Shown: piece after piece, positions 10,426 through 20,946 of the stretch | Numbering within the stretch: position 1 is the stretch's first letter | How the letters are laid out: every line of letters begins with the position of its first letter | Assembly (NCBI GenBank): GCA_030704615.1 | Contig: CM060734.1 | Coordinates: 15,438,001-15,502,000, forward strand | Length of the DNA: 64,000 nt | Direction of reading: 5' to 3' | From: Takakia lepidozioides | Taxonomy: Eukaryota > Streptophyta > Takakiopsida > Takakiales > Takakiaceae | Translations under genes and position numbers: made by a program | The notes under the pieces: generated by a model | The model's input: the letters and a program-made list of their open reading frames with translations, nothing else | Told to the model about the DNA's origin: nothing | Databases searched by the model: none

Positions 10426-11262
10426 CTCACCCCTACCAACAGGACGATGTCCTCATCGACTTGTCCATTTTGTAGACGAACATCCAAGTTGTGGCGTCCC
10501 ACATCAAGGAGTTTGTTTCCGTACCATGGCGTCCCATGGCAAAAACCAACCCCACACTTGATTCTACTCTCCACTAGCTAGTTCGGCCGACTTCCTCCAA
10601 GTCCCGGCCAAGGGTGGAGCCTCTCAACTCCTCCAGTGCACTCTTCTTGGCCTACTTCAAGGCCAAGGAACGATCCTCCCCGAGGATCAAATCGCCTTAC
10701 TGCAACAACATTGCTTGCGACCGCTCATGATGTCGCTTTTGGCATCACCTTGAGCAAGGGTTCACTTGGAACCCTCTTTGACTACTAGGAAGATAACCTT
10801 AAACCAACCGTGCGCCCCCAATCACTACAATTGGTCCGCCTTGGAATGCTGGCCTGAGGTACGGGAACACGTCGAAGCCGCACTACGACTTCATCCAGGC
10901 TACACGATTATAGTACGTGAACGGAAGCACGTAGCTTCCGCGTTGGCCCGCACTACAAGGCAACCCCCTCGGTAGCGCAGTTATAGTATGCGCACGCGCC
11001 AGGTGCGCACTAGCACGTGAACTCCCAAAGAAGGCGCAAGTTTCCTTGCCCCTTGGATGGGGTCACCTGATTTCGGCACTACGCAAACACACGATTAACC
11101 CGATTTACCTCTCCCACTTTTATAAGCTAGCATGCATTCTACACACTAGCCAACCATACCATGCATCACCATTCCAAACAAAATAGGACGCACAACATTT
11201 AGAAGCCATTTCATTTATAGCACGTTTTGTACAATACAAGTTTTTGCAATCGGATTCCTAAG

Positions 11263-12710
11263 CTAGCTAAGCCGGGCTAAGCATGCATTTCCTCCCCCAC
11301 GCTCCAAGGTTGATGTCCCCATCAACGCTTCTTTCCTTTTGAGGTCGCCCTTCGAAAGCTGCAACCGCCTCGGATGCGTTTCCCATTTCTGAGGCACGCA
11401 CCCAAGATGCCTCCACATGATGATAGCCCTTCCATTTGACGAGATACTCCGTTTCTCGGTTCCTGAACCTCCTCGACTTAAGTATTGCCTCACCTCGTAC
11501 TCAGGTTCATTTTCATGATCCAACAGCATAGGTGGCGGACGCAACACTTGATGCCGATTCGGACGCGCTTCATCTTTGAAATAAGGCTTCAAAAGGGAGA
11601 CATGGAATACTGGGTGGACCTTGCTGTTTTCTGGCAGCTCCAATTCGTACACACATCCTCATTCATAACCTTCCGAATGCGAAAGGGTCCCGCATACGGA
11701 GGTACGAACTTCGGACTCACTTCCGGAGGTAGTCGGAAATTCTTGATGTTTCAACCAGACCTCCGTGCCTGCCTCAAACTTCACTTCCCTCCGCTTCCGA
11801 TTCACCTGCCTTTCATACCGTTTCCTAGCTTTGGCAATGTTGTACTTTGCGAGCTTCAACAAACGCTCGCGTTCTTCTAGTACCGCCGTTACTGCCGGTT
11901 CCTCAACGTCCTGGGCGGCCCAACTTGTCGGCACCAGAGGTGCTTTTCCATAGACCAATACGAAAGGGGAAACTCCCGTTGCGGAGTGTTCTGTGTTATT
12001 ATAACAGAACTCTACCGCGTCTAAGTGTTCCACCCAGTCTGTTTGGTCTGCCGACACGTAATTCCGCAAGATCTGCTTCACTACGGAATTCACTCTTTCT
12101 GTTTGGCCGTCGGTCGTAGGTCGGAAGGCGGTGCTCATCTTCAGCCTCGTCCCCATCTTCTTCCAAAGTGTCCTCCAAAATTTACTGTAAACTTTGGATC
12201 GCGGTCCGAGACAATATCCTTCGGGACTCCATGATGCTTTAAGACGTGGGCGAAGTAAAGTCGCCCTCTCCTGCGCCGTTGCCGTCTCCTTGGTGGGGAT
12301 GAAATGGCCCATTTTACTGAACCTATCCACCACCACCATGATTGCATCGAATCCTTTTGACAGCGGCATAGCAGTCATGAAATCCATCGAGACGCTTTCC
12401 AAGTCATCTCTGGAATCGGCAAGGGTTGGCCCCCCGCTTGCTTTTTGTACTCGCTCCGGTTTTGTTGGCATGTGGTGCATGTCTTGACATACTCCTCTGC
12501 CTCCTCCCTCAGTTTGGGCCAGAAATACTCTTTCTTCAAGAGTGCCGCAGTGCGCTTGGCTCCGCCGTGGCCCGCAAGCAGGCTATCATGGCATTCTCTC
12601 AAGAGGCTATCTCTGATCCCTCCCTTGGTACGTAGAGACGCTTTTGCTTATACCGGAGCAGTCCATTTTGCAAGTGGAACTGCGATTTAACCCCCATCCT
12701 CAAGTCCTGC
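11263..12710 (-). pseudogene. Integrase and chromodomain of copy C
   Basis: The best preserved integrase in the window. The zinc-binding part is HGGAKRTAALL to CTTCQQNRSEY (12602-12375). The catalytic core 12480-11659 has VVVDRFSKMGHF and DGQTERVNSVVKQIL. The GPY/F-type end and chromodomain (EYEV, EYLVKWKGY-like, then a frame change) occupy 11652-11263. The second acidic position reads PRSK because of a local change, so the core is probably not catalytic. Confidence 0.87.
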
Positions 12711-12711
12711 A

Positions 12712-14436
12712 TCACGGACTTCGCCAGCTCATCCTTCCGGCAAGCCTTTCGGATCTTCCTTTGGAGCGCCGTCTCGCCCTTGTACACCAACAAGAGCTGC
12801 TGCTTTCTCTACTTAAAGCATCGGCCACCACGTTGTCTCGTCCCGGTTTTGTACTGGATATCCACGTCGAACACCGCCAAAGTATCTTGCCACCTAAGCT
12901 ATTTTGGGGACAACTTGGCTGCGTAGCAAAATACTTCACCGTGACATTGTCCGTGAACACCTTCACTGGGTTGGAACCAACATAGTGGCGCCAAAGCTCA
13001 AGACAGTGCACCACCGCCTTCATCTCTTTCTCGTGCGTCGGCCACCGTCGCTCCACTTCATTCAGTTTCTTACTTTCGTAAGCCACTGGACGTCCATCTT
13101 GCATCAGTACACCCCCAATTGCGAAGTCCGACGCATCTGTATGTATCTCGAACGGACGATCGAACTCCGGGATTTTCAAGACTGGAGCTTCCGCCATCCG
13201 CTGCTTCAATTCAGCAAAAGCTTGGCCACAAAAGGTGTTCCATGCCCAGACTTTAGATTTACACAGAAGGTCGGACAGCGGACCCGCGATTTTGGCGAAA
13301 TTTCTCACATACTTCCGGTAATAGGAGGCGAGTCCTAGGAAGGATCGCACTCCCGGGACCGAAGTCGGAGGCTCCCAGTCCAAATTGCCCTCACCTTTCT
13401 GTCATCCATTTGATCCCATCCTGTGTAATCACATGCCCCAAGAACTCCACTTTCGTGACCCCGAATTCGCAATTTGAAGCTTTGGCGTACAGCTTCCCTT
13501 CCCGCAACTTTTGGAACACCCTTTTGAGGTGCTCCAGGTGCTCCTCCTTTGTTTTCGAGTACACCAAGATGTCGTCGATGTACACGATCACAAAGTCATC
13601 CAACCACTCCTGGAAAAGGCTGTTCATCAGCGTGCTAAATGTCGCTGTGCATTGGTGAGCCCAAAAGCATCACCAAGAACTCATATGAACCATACCTTCC
13701 TCCTGCATGCGGTCTTCTCCTCATCTCCTTCCGCCACCCGAATTTGATGATAGCCGGAGCGCAAGTCGATCCGGTTGAAATACTTCGCTCCTGCCAACCG
13801 GTCGAAAAGGTCGTCGATCCTTGGCAAAGGGTACCGGTTTTTAATAGTCACCTTATTCAAAGCCCTGTAATTGACACACATCCGCAGCGTCCCATCCTTC
13901 TTGTCTACGAATAGCACCGGGGCTCCGTAAGGTGAGTTACTCGGCCGGATGTACCCTAGATCCTTGAGCTGAGTCTTCAGCTCGACCAACTCCCTTTGGC
14001 TCAACCGGTAGGGTGCCTTGGCAGGCGGTTCCGATCCCGGTATCACCTCAATCTTGTGGTCAACTCCTCTTCGCGGTGGCAAGCCGCTTGGTAAATCCTC
14101 CGGCATCACATCCTGGTATTTCTCCAAAATCCCCTTGATCCAATCTGGGCTCGGCTCCCCATCGCCTTCTCCCTTCACTTCTCTAATGTAAAGCAAAAAT
14201 TGGGGCTCGTGTGCCTCCTCCACGGCCCACTCCCTTGCTGACAGAAGGTTTATTCGCCCTCCCACGGATTTGGGCGTTTCCGACACTCGTAAGACCTCGC
14301 CACCATTCCCACATGGCAGCGTGACTACTCTTATGCGGCCATCTATGACCGCTCCGGATTTGCTCAAAAAGGTCATCCCCAAATGAGATCCACTCCATCG
14401 ATCTCGCAGATGGTGAAGTTCTGACGTCCCTCCCAA
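12712..14436 (-). pseudogene. Protease end, reverse transcriptase and RNase H of copy C
   Basis: Three successive frames (14436-13681, 13627-13391, 13383-12712) cover the protease C-terminus ([14 protein letters not shown]), RT ([35 protein letters not shown]) and RNase H ([16 protein letters not shown]). The catalytic Y-I-D-D is intact but lies in a separate frame from the fingers region. Indels relative to copy B lie near 13655 and 13387. Confidence 0.88.
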
Positions 14437-14457
14437 CTCCCCAGTTGAAGAGGAACA

Positions 14458-15850
14458 TCAAACGCCAACCTTGTCGCCATCTGTGGTTCTCCTTTTGGCA
14501 GAACGCACCTCAATAGAGGCCCCCACGTCACTTGTCGGGAGTCCCAACTTTCGCGCCGCCGCCGGCGTCATGAAGGAGTGCGACGCTCTTGTGTCCACCA
14601 ACAACGACACGTTAGTTCCAGATATTATTCCATCCACGAACAATAACTGTCTCCATTTACGCAGGGCGCCAGTTTCCTGATACAACTCACAAGAATAGTT
14701 GCCTACCTTGCAAGTCCTGGCGACCACCGCTTCCACCAAGCGACTGATGGTATCTTCCAACAGCTCCGTGGTTGCCCGAGTCATGTTCAATTGTCGAGGT
14801 TTCGTGCACTTCTTGGCCATGTGCCCGGGCTCCCCGCAATTGAAACACACTCCATCAAAGGTCGTCTTCTGTCCGCCATAAGCCGCGTTTTTTCCTTTCG
14901 AAACACCGGGTGCCGCCTTGACGTGTGAAGGCCCTCCCTTCGATTTCCACGTGCCATTGTCGCCGCGTGGCCTATCCCACTTCTTTTCCGGTCGGAAGGA
15001 GTCACCTTCCCGCCGGGTCTTCTTGTGGTTCAGCTCCGTACGGCCTTGTCTCTCACCCTTAGGGACATCTGAGAAACATTCAGCCCTCTCAATTGCCTCG
15101 TTCAAAGTCTTGGGTGGCTTCTCCTCCAACTTCCGCCTGGCCCATGGGGCCAGTCCCGCCACAAAGTTGAAGACCATTTCTGGTTCTGCCATGTCCGCGA
15201 CTTCGAGCAACAGCACATTGAAAGCCTGGACATACCCCCGAATGTCATCTGTTTGCTTCAAATTCCTCATCTTGTCCCGGGCAAGCCAGGACGTGTTGAG
15301 AGGCACAAACTGTCTCTTCATCAATTCCTTGAACCCACTCCAGTTCAAGGTTTCCGGGCTTGGACCTCGGTCGTGAAGGCATTTCTGCCACCATTGTTGA
15401 GCATAGCCCCTCAAATAGGTGGGAGCCACTTCCACCCGATCCTCGTCACTCAACTTGGCCGCCCGGAAGTACTGCTCTAGCTCCAAGAGCCAGGTGTTGA
15501 GTGCCTTCTGATTTTGGACGCCCGTCGAAGGTGCCGGGTTCCTTAGGCTTCAACCTTAGCGGAAGTGGCATTAGCCGCCTTCAACACGTCTTTCAACGTC
15601 CCGCCAAACTGCGCCAACAACCCTTCCCAAAAAGCTATCGGCATGGGAGGCATCTATTGCTCTGTCGGAGCTCTCAAGGATTCCTCGGGCTCCGACTCCT
15701 CGGATTCCTCCCGCTCTTGAGCGGCCTCGTTTTCAGAAACCTGCGTCGCTTCCTCAAACGGCCGCTTCGGTGACACGTCGCCCCCATCGGGCTCACCAGG
15801 ATCATCATCTTTTGGGCCGTTCCGCTTCGCTTTGGCTTGCCCGACCCCAT
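14458..15850 (-). pseudogene. Gag and protease start of copy C
   Basis: Starts at ATG 15850. A one-base loss after GSGKPKR shifts the frame, and the correct frame is open from 15486 to 14458. That part has the gag core, the knuckle [14 protein letters not shown] and the protease start. The protease catalytic triad reads DTR (VDTRASHSF, about 14582-14598) in place of DTG, so the protease should be dead. Element A also has a mutated triad, by a different change. Confidence 0.85.
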
Positions 15851-15891
15851 GATGAGGCCAATCCCAAGGACGATCACATACTGAACTCTAA

Positions 15892-15903
15892 GCTCCGATA
15901 CCA
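15892..15903 (-). other. Primer-binding site, copy C (one mismatch)
   Basis: Minus strand reads TGGTATCGGAGC, one base different from the initiator Met tRNA complement found in copies A and B. Confidence 0.85.
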
Positions 15904-15905
15904 AG

Positions 15906-16635
15906 TGTCGCGCACCTCACTTCGGTAAGCTCCCCCTCAAGTCATAGTTACTCGCTTTGATGCGCGCGCCTGACTCCCAACCTGGCCGCCGGGCCAACTT
16001 GGAGCTTCGGCTGCTCACCGGGGCATAACGGTCCCCCTTTGTTCTCCCAAAGAACCCTCCACCGATTTGGAACCAGCGGGAATTCCCTTTGGTAGTTGGC
16101 AGTCCGGAACAGCTCCCCACTCTTTGGTCGCTTTCCGGCTCGCTCGCTTACTCACTAGTTTTTGGTCACCAACGCGCTTGCACCGTTCTCGGGGTTACTA
16201 CTCCCCTATACTTCTGTAGCTGTCCGCGGGGGTTTCACAACCAACCATGCCATTTTTTATGGCGAACCACCACGAAAACCCTCGACTCCCTGATGAGTCG
16301 CGATGAGTCTTGGCCCCACTCACCACGGCCCCTATGGACCGTGATGAGTCCCAAGACTCCCCACGACTCCCACCACGAGGTCTCCGCCCCCATGGTGAGT
16401 CCTATGCCACCCCACTAAGTCTCGCTAAGCTACCACCACCCCTTGTGGAGCCACCCCCACCCCACCGCAACCCGGTGTGCGGGGCTCCACCTAGTGAGCG
16501 CCTCCGCTTCCCTGAGTGCCTTGGGCACTCAAGGGTGCTTCAGCCCCCCCATACCTACCGCTGCCGCTGCCCTCACCACAGGGGCAGCCCCTCATGTGTC
16601 CCGACCCCCTGCCCTCAAGGCAAAGGGCCGCGACA
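15906..16635 (-). repeat. 5' LTR of copy C
   Basis: An intact 730-bp LTR with ends TGTCGCG and CGCGACA on the plus strand. It is uninterrupted and is the reference that shows how the split A/C LTR fits together. The flanking host sequence on its right begins GAATG inside a minus-strand ORF. Confidence 0.92.
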
Positions 16636-16999
16636 GAATGTCCCCATACACTGTTTGCGATGGAATCCTCTCTGGCATGTACGTACACCCGATGCAATCC
16701 TCGTAGGCCCACTGGCAGCACCTCCAATGATGTAGGAAGGCCGTGCGGCTTTTGGGGATGTTCCATGTAGGCGGATACTGCAGATCAACGATTTGCAGGC
16801 ACCAAAGCCGCGCAAGCTCGTCCCCGCGAGGCTGATCATGGAAGCCAGGAAGGTACTCAAGAGCGGACAGGTGCACCCTCCTCTGCTGAGAGTGGTCTAT
16901 CCAATCCTGCAGGTATATGAAAATATCCCCTGACTTCGGCAAGAAGTCCCACGGGGTGAGATGCTTGTTTGGACAGTTGCTGGGATCCCGGCACGCCAT
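16636..16999 (-). pseudogene. Truncated ORF of unknown family, cut by the LTR of copy C
   Basis: An open frame on the minus strand from ATG 16999 (MACRDPSNCPNKH) to the LTR at 16635, about 121 residues. It is rich in W, Y, H and C (WDFLPKSGDIFIYLQDW, LWCLQIVDLQYPPTWN, HHWRCCQWAYEDC) and compositionally protein-like. I do not recognise the family. The C-terminal part would lie on the far side of the A/C dimer, outside this window. It diverges from the plus-strand array and methyltransferase-like gene. Confidence 0.5.
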
Positions 17000-17254
17000 C
17001 GCGGACTACTGAAAGGGCTGCCAGGAAGCAGAGAGGGTGCGCAGGGAAGGGGGAGTGTGGGGAAGATGAAGTGAGAGGAGCTCGGAGCGAGGAAGTGTTG
17101 TTGTTGTCTCAGTTTTGAAACGCGTGGGTCACAAGCGAAGGTTGGGCAAGTGGCAAAGGAAAAGAGCAGCATTTAATATAACCGTACCCAGGAATGAGGC
17201 GCAGAATTTACTTCGACATGACATCCAATTGGAGGGTGACGGCCCCACGTGCCT

Positions 17255-18755
17255 GCCAGAGAACAGCCCCTGGATGGAAAAATGGCGCCGAATTTCCATC
17301 CGAGGCCGGCCGGATGAAGTCGTCTCGGGGGGAGAGGCCGACACCTGGCCGACAGAGATCATCCCCCGGATGGAAAAACGGCGCCGAATTTCCATCCGAG
17401 GCCCGCCGGATGAAGTCGTCTCGGGGGGAGAGGCTGACACCTGGCCGACAGAGAACATCCCCCGGATGGAAAAACGGCGCCGAATTTCCATCTGAGGCCG
17501 TTCAGATGAAGTCATCTCGAGGAGAGAGGCCAACTGTCGCGCACCTCCCTTCGGTAAGCTCCCCCTCAAGTCATAGTTACTCGCTTTGATGCGCGCGCCT
17601 GACTCCCAACCTGGCCGCCGGGCCAACTTGGAGCTTCGGCTGCTCACCGGGGCATAACGGTCCCCCTTTGTTCTCCCAAAGAACCCTCCACCGCTTTGGA
17701 ACCAGCGAGAATTCCCTTTTGTAGTTGGCAGTCCGGAACAGCTCCCCACTCTTTGGTCGCTTTCCGGCTCGCTCGCTACTCACTAGTTTTTGGTCACCAA
17801 CGGCTTGCACCGTTCTCGGGTTACTACTCCCTATATATACTTCTGTAGCTGTCCGCGGGGGTATCACAACCAGCCATGCCATTTTATGGCGAACCACCAC
17901 GAAAACCCTCGATTCCCGGTGATGAGTCGCGGTGAGTCTTGGCCCACTCACCACGGCCACTATGGACCGTGATGAGTCCCAACTCCCCACGACTCCCACC
18001 ACGAGGTCTCCGCCCCCATGGTGAGTCCTATGCCACCCCCACTAAGTCTCGCTAAGCTACCTTTTGTGGAGCCACCCCCACCGCAACCTGGTGTGCGGGG
18101 CTCCACCTAGTGAGTGCCTCCGCCTCCTTGAGTGCCTTGGGCACTCAAGGGTGCTTCAGCCCCCCATACCTATCGCTGCCGCTGCCCCCACCACAGGGGC
18201 AGCCCCTCATGTGTCCCGACCCCCCTGCCCTCAAGGCAAAGGGCCGCGACACCGACACCTGGCCGACAGAGAACATCCCCCGGATGGAAAAACGGCGCCG
18301 AATTTCCATCCGAGGCCCGTTGGATGAAGTCGTCTCGGGGGGAGAGGCCGACACCTGGCCGACAGAGATCATCCCCCGGATGGAAATACGGCGCCAAATT
18401 TCCATCCGAGGCCGGCCGGATGAAGTTGTCTCGGGGAGAGAGGCCGACACCTGGCTGTTCGGATGAAGTCGTCTCGGGGGGAGAGGCCGACACCTGGCCG
18501 ACAGAGATCATCCCCCGGATGGAAAACGGCGCCGAATTTTGTCTTGGGGGGAGAGGCCGACACGTGTCCGACAGAGAATGTTCTCCGGAAGGAAAAACGG
18601 CGCCAAATTTCCATCCGAGGCCGGTCGGATGAAGTCGACTCGGGGAGAGAGGCCGCCACGTGGCCGACAGAGAATATCCTCCGGATGGAAAAACGGCGCC
18701 GAATTTCCATCCGAGGCCGGTTGGATGCAGTTCGGGGAGAGAGGCTCAGGAGAAA
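17255..18755 (+). repeat. Tandem array of 96-bp units with internal palindrome
   Basis: Units repeat every 96 bp (for example starts at 17290, 17386, 17482). The array is interrupted by a solo LTR at 17535-18251 and resumes at 18252 with full, truncated and diverged units. Each unit holds a near-palindrome of 32 bp (17367-17398), with arms CGGATGGAAA and TTTCCATCCG around CGGCGCCG. The period is a multiple of three, so two plus frames and at least two minus frames stay open across units. It runs directly into the methyltransferase-like gene. Confidence 0.9.
17535..18251 (-). repeat. Solo LTR inserted in the 96-bp array
   Basis: An LTR of the same Ty3/gypsy family (TGTCGCGC to GCGACA on the plus strand, 717 bp) with no internal region. 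Flanks are CCAAC (17530-17534) and CCGAC (18252-18256), a 5-bp target duplication with one mismatch. The array sequence continues across it. Confidence 0.88.
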
Positions 18756-20794
18756 TTGAATGAGAAGAATAAAGGACACAAGAAAAGGACACGGAAACAG
18801 GGGAGTACAGTAACCCCCAAAAAAGAGAAAACCATCGGGGCACCAGAGGAGGCGCAGGAGGGGCCCGAAGGGAGTGACTCCGACAACGACTTTGTGCAAG
18901 GTCCTGCGACTGCTGCTGCTGCTACCAAGTCACCGGTCATCCGGGTTCCCAAGTCAGTTCGGACTGGGATTGGCTCTGCCAGGAAGTTGGCATTTGAGGG
19001 CAAGCCAACACGGCGGTATTCGGCGGTGACGTTTCCGCAGAGGCCAAAGCTAGAACCCCCAACCATCATCCAATGCATCAATGAGAGCTTCCTTGGCGCT
19101 CTGGCTACCAGGACAAAGAAGGTGGCACACAACGAGTCTTTGGAGGAGCTGAAGGGGAAAGCCAAGAAGAGGGCTGCCGGTACAGAGCCTAAAGACACCC
19201 TTGGTTTGGGAGCCATGATGGAATTCTTCACGGCTGTGAGCACGGATTGCAAGAGCACTCGGGGGGGGGGGGTGAGGTGGAGAGAGCCTGCGATATGATT
19301 CTCCTCGATATTCCAGATGGGGAGCTGCTGGAGGGCCTGGATGGTGTGCCTACCTGGAACAGGTTTATTGAGGACTACTGGAGAGTCGGGTTTGGGCTGG
19401 CGGGGATGCTCCTGGATGACGGTGGATGTATGGTGGTCCTTGCCACAAGAGGGAAGACCACAGAGAATGTTGTGGCAAGGTGGACACCGAAAAGTGTCAC
19501 CCCGGTCCTCCTCAAGAAATGGTTTTGCATCAATACGCAGGGGTTGCGAACAGAGGGCCAGAGTGTAAGTTACCAATCTATTGTATTCACTTTCATATTG
19601 TAATGTATCTAAACTAGACCCTGGAGTTGATCCATCTTTTGTTGGATGTGCAGACATTGGTGTTTGAGGCATATTATTTTGTGAAGAGAGGGTCTACGTT
19701 CAAATTCCGCAACGACGGTCGTCTTGTTGATGCCGCTATGACCCTGTTACCTACGATGTCCTCTACAACTATGTGCCCCACTCCAGTATGCCAAAGGACA
19801 CAAAGACAGGCAAACCGTGGCGGTACAGCCGGACCCGGAGCCCTGCTTTCATCCAAACCCTCATGGAGACGTGCTTGGATGTCCAAGGGCGGATTCTTGA
19901 CCTCACATGCGGCACGGGTAAGCCTTCACGTGCGCAGTTTGTCCCCTGGCCTGATTGCAATTGCATGCCGCATGCTACTAACCGCCCGCTTTGTCCCTCA
20001 GGTGCTTCAATGTGGGCAGGGACGTTGTCCGACAGGCATGTCTGCGCCTTCAGCCAGATACTGCCCTCCACAACTCCGAACTTGCAGCGGCTGAACTTCT
20101 GCCGAAAGAGGAAGAGGCATCCTTGGAGGATGAGGAAGAATTCGAGAAGGAGCAGGGGGAGGTACAAGTTGGGATCGAGGCCGAGGAGCCCCTGGTTTAC
20201 GAGTGAGTGGTCGCATTGTAAGTTGCCTCCTGATTTTGTGAGGCACCTCCCTTCGCTCTCTTATTTCATTGAAAGACCCTTTTTTGCTGGTATTGACATT
20301 CTTAAAGTGGATTTGTTCTTACTGCAGGAGGGACGTCTACACCGCAGTTCATGGGCAGGAGGAACGTGCCTTTTTTTGCCAGGGGGGATTTCATGTCAAG
20401 TCCAGAAAGGGACTACATCCTTCCTTATTATGCTGCCCGACTTGCTTCGGTGTCCATTAGGAGGTCTTCCGAACCTAGTCGTGTACAGCAGATTTTAGAC
20501 GAGACAACCCTCAAGAAAATGAAGATGAGGGAGGAGGCAGCAGCTATTAGAGCCCGTCAGGCTCGTAGATTTGTGTTGGATTCTGCTGAGGAAAGTGGGG
20601 GAGAAGAAGCAGAAGATTCCCAGGAGGTGAGGTGGACAGTCCCCCAAGGAGAGGACGGAATTTTTGAGAGGCATAGTGGAACTGATGCATCTCAGAGCTC
20701 GGAGGATGGGGGGATGAGGGGGATGAGGAGGAAGGTGGGGCAAGTTCCTCAGAGGGTGTATGAGAGTAGTGCCCATTCTGGCTATGACAGTTAG
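18640..20794 (+). pseudogene. Beta-class amino-DNA methyltransferase-like gene, interrupted
   Basis: A lysine-rich basic N-terminus (about 18760-18860) is followed by a central region and a fold resembling N4-cytosine/N6-adenine DNA methylases in permuted (beta) order. The motif IV-like DMILLDIPDG (19292-19321) comes first, then a strand LLDDGGCMVVLA, then KPWRYSRTRSPAFIQ and motif I RILDLTCGTG (19890-19919) for S-adenosylmethionine. In active enzymes motif IV is DPPY or similar; DIPD suggests loss of catalysis. Predicted introns are 19565-19653 (in frame), 19917-20000 and 20203-20328. The frame breaks at a G12 run (19261-19272), near 19735 and around the last two introns. The acidic tail (EEEASLEDEEEFEKE, then DSAEESGGEEAEDSQE) ends at 20794. 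It is either a pseudogene or affected by sequence errors. Confidence 0.6.
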
Positions 20795-20832
20795 GACACA
20801 CTTGTATAGATGTGGCTTGCCACAAAATTTGC

Positions 20833-20838
20833 AATAAA
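20833..20838 (+). terminator. Polyadenylation signal of the methyltransferase-like gene
   Basis: AATAAA 39 bases after the stop codon ending at 20794, consistent with the plus-strand 3' end. Confidence 0.6.
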
Positions 20839-20946
20839 ATGTTGCATTTCATTGCTATGACGAGTCCACTGGTGCCACATTCCAACTTCACATGACCCTA
20901 TTTCCGTGCCTCCTAACCCTATTTCCATGGACACACAATGGTCCGC

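Larger units (their letters stand above)
10426..15905 (-). mobile_element. Ty3/gypsy chromovirus copy C, internal region
   Basis: A complete internal region on the minus strand, with primer-binding site at 15892-15903, gag-pol from 15850 down to 11263 and the 3' untranslated region to 10426. It is an inverted counterpart of copy B throughout. Frameshifts occur early in gag (one base missing in the run after GSGKPKR), near 14436, 13650 and 12715, and the protease active site is mutated, so it is defective. Confidence 0.9.

Noticed and set aside
17255-18755. Possible CRISPR-like repeat array
   Set aside because: Units are contiguous 96-bp tandem copies without unique spacers, in a plant-type nuclear context.
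17129-18899. Several long frames on both strands through the 96-bp array
   Set aside because: The period is a multiple of three and the sequence is GC-rich, so frames stay open by construction. Not taken as separate genes.
18746-19672. A 308-residue minus-strand ORF
   Set aside because: It is antisense to the methylase-like gene, whose plus strand shows motifs, GT-AG introns and a poly(A) signal. The minus frame has no recognisable domain.
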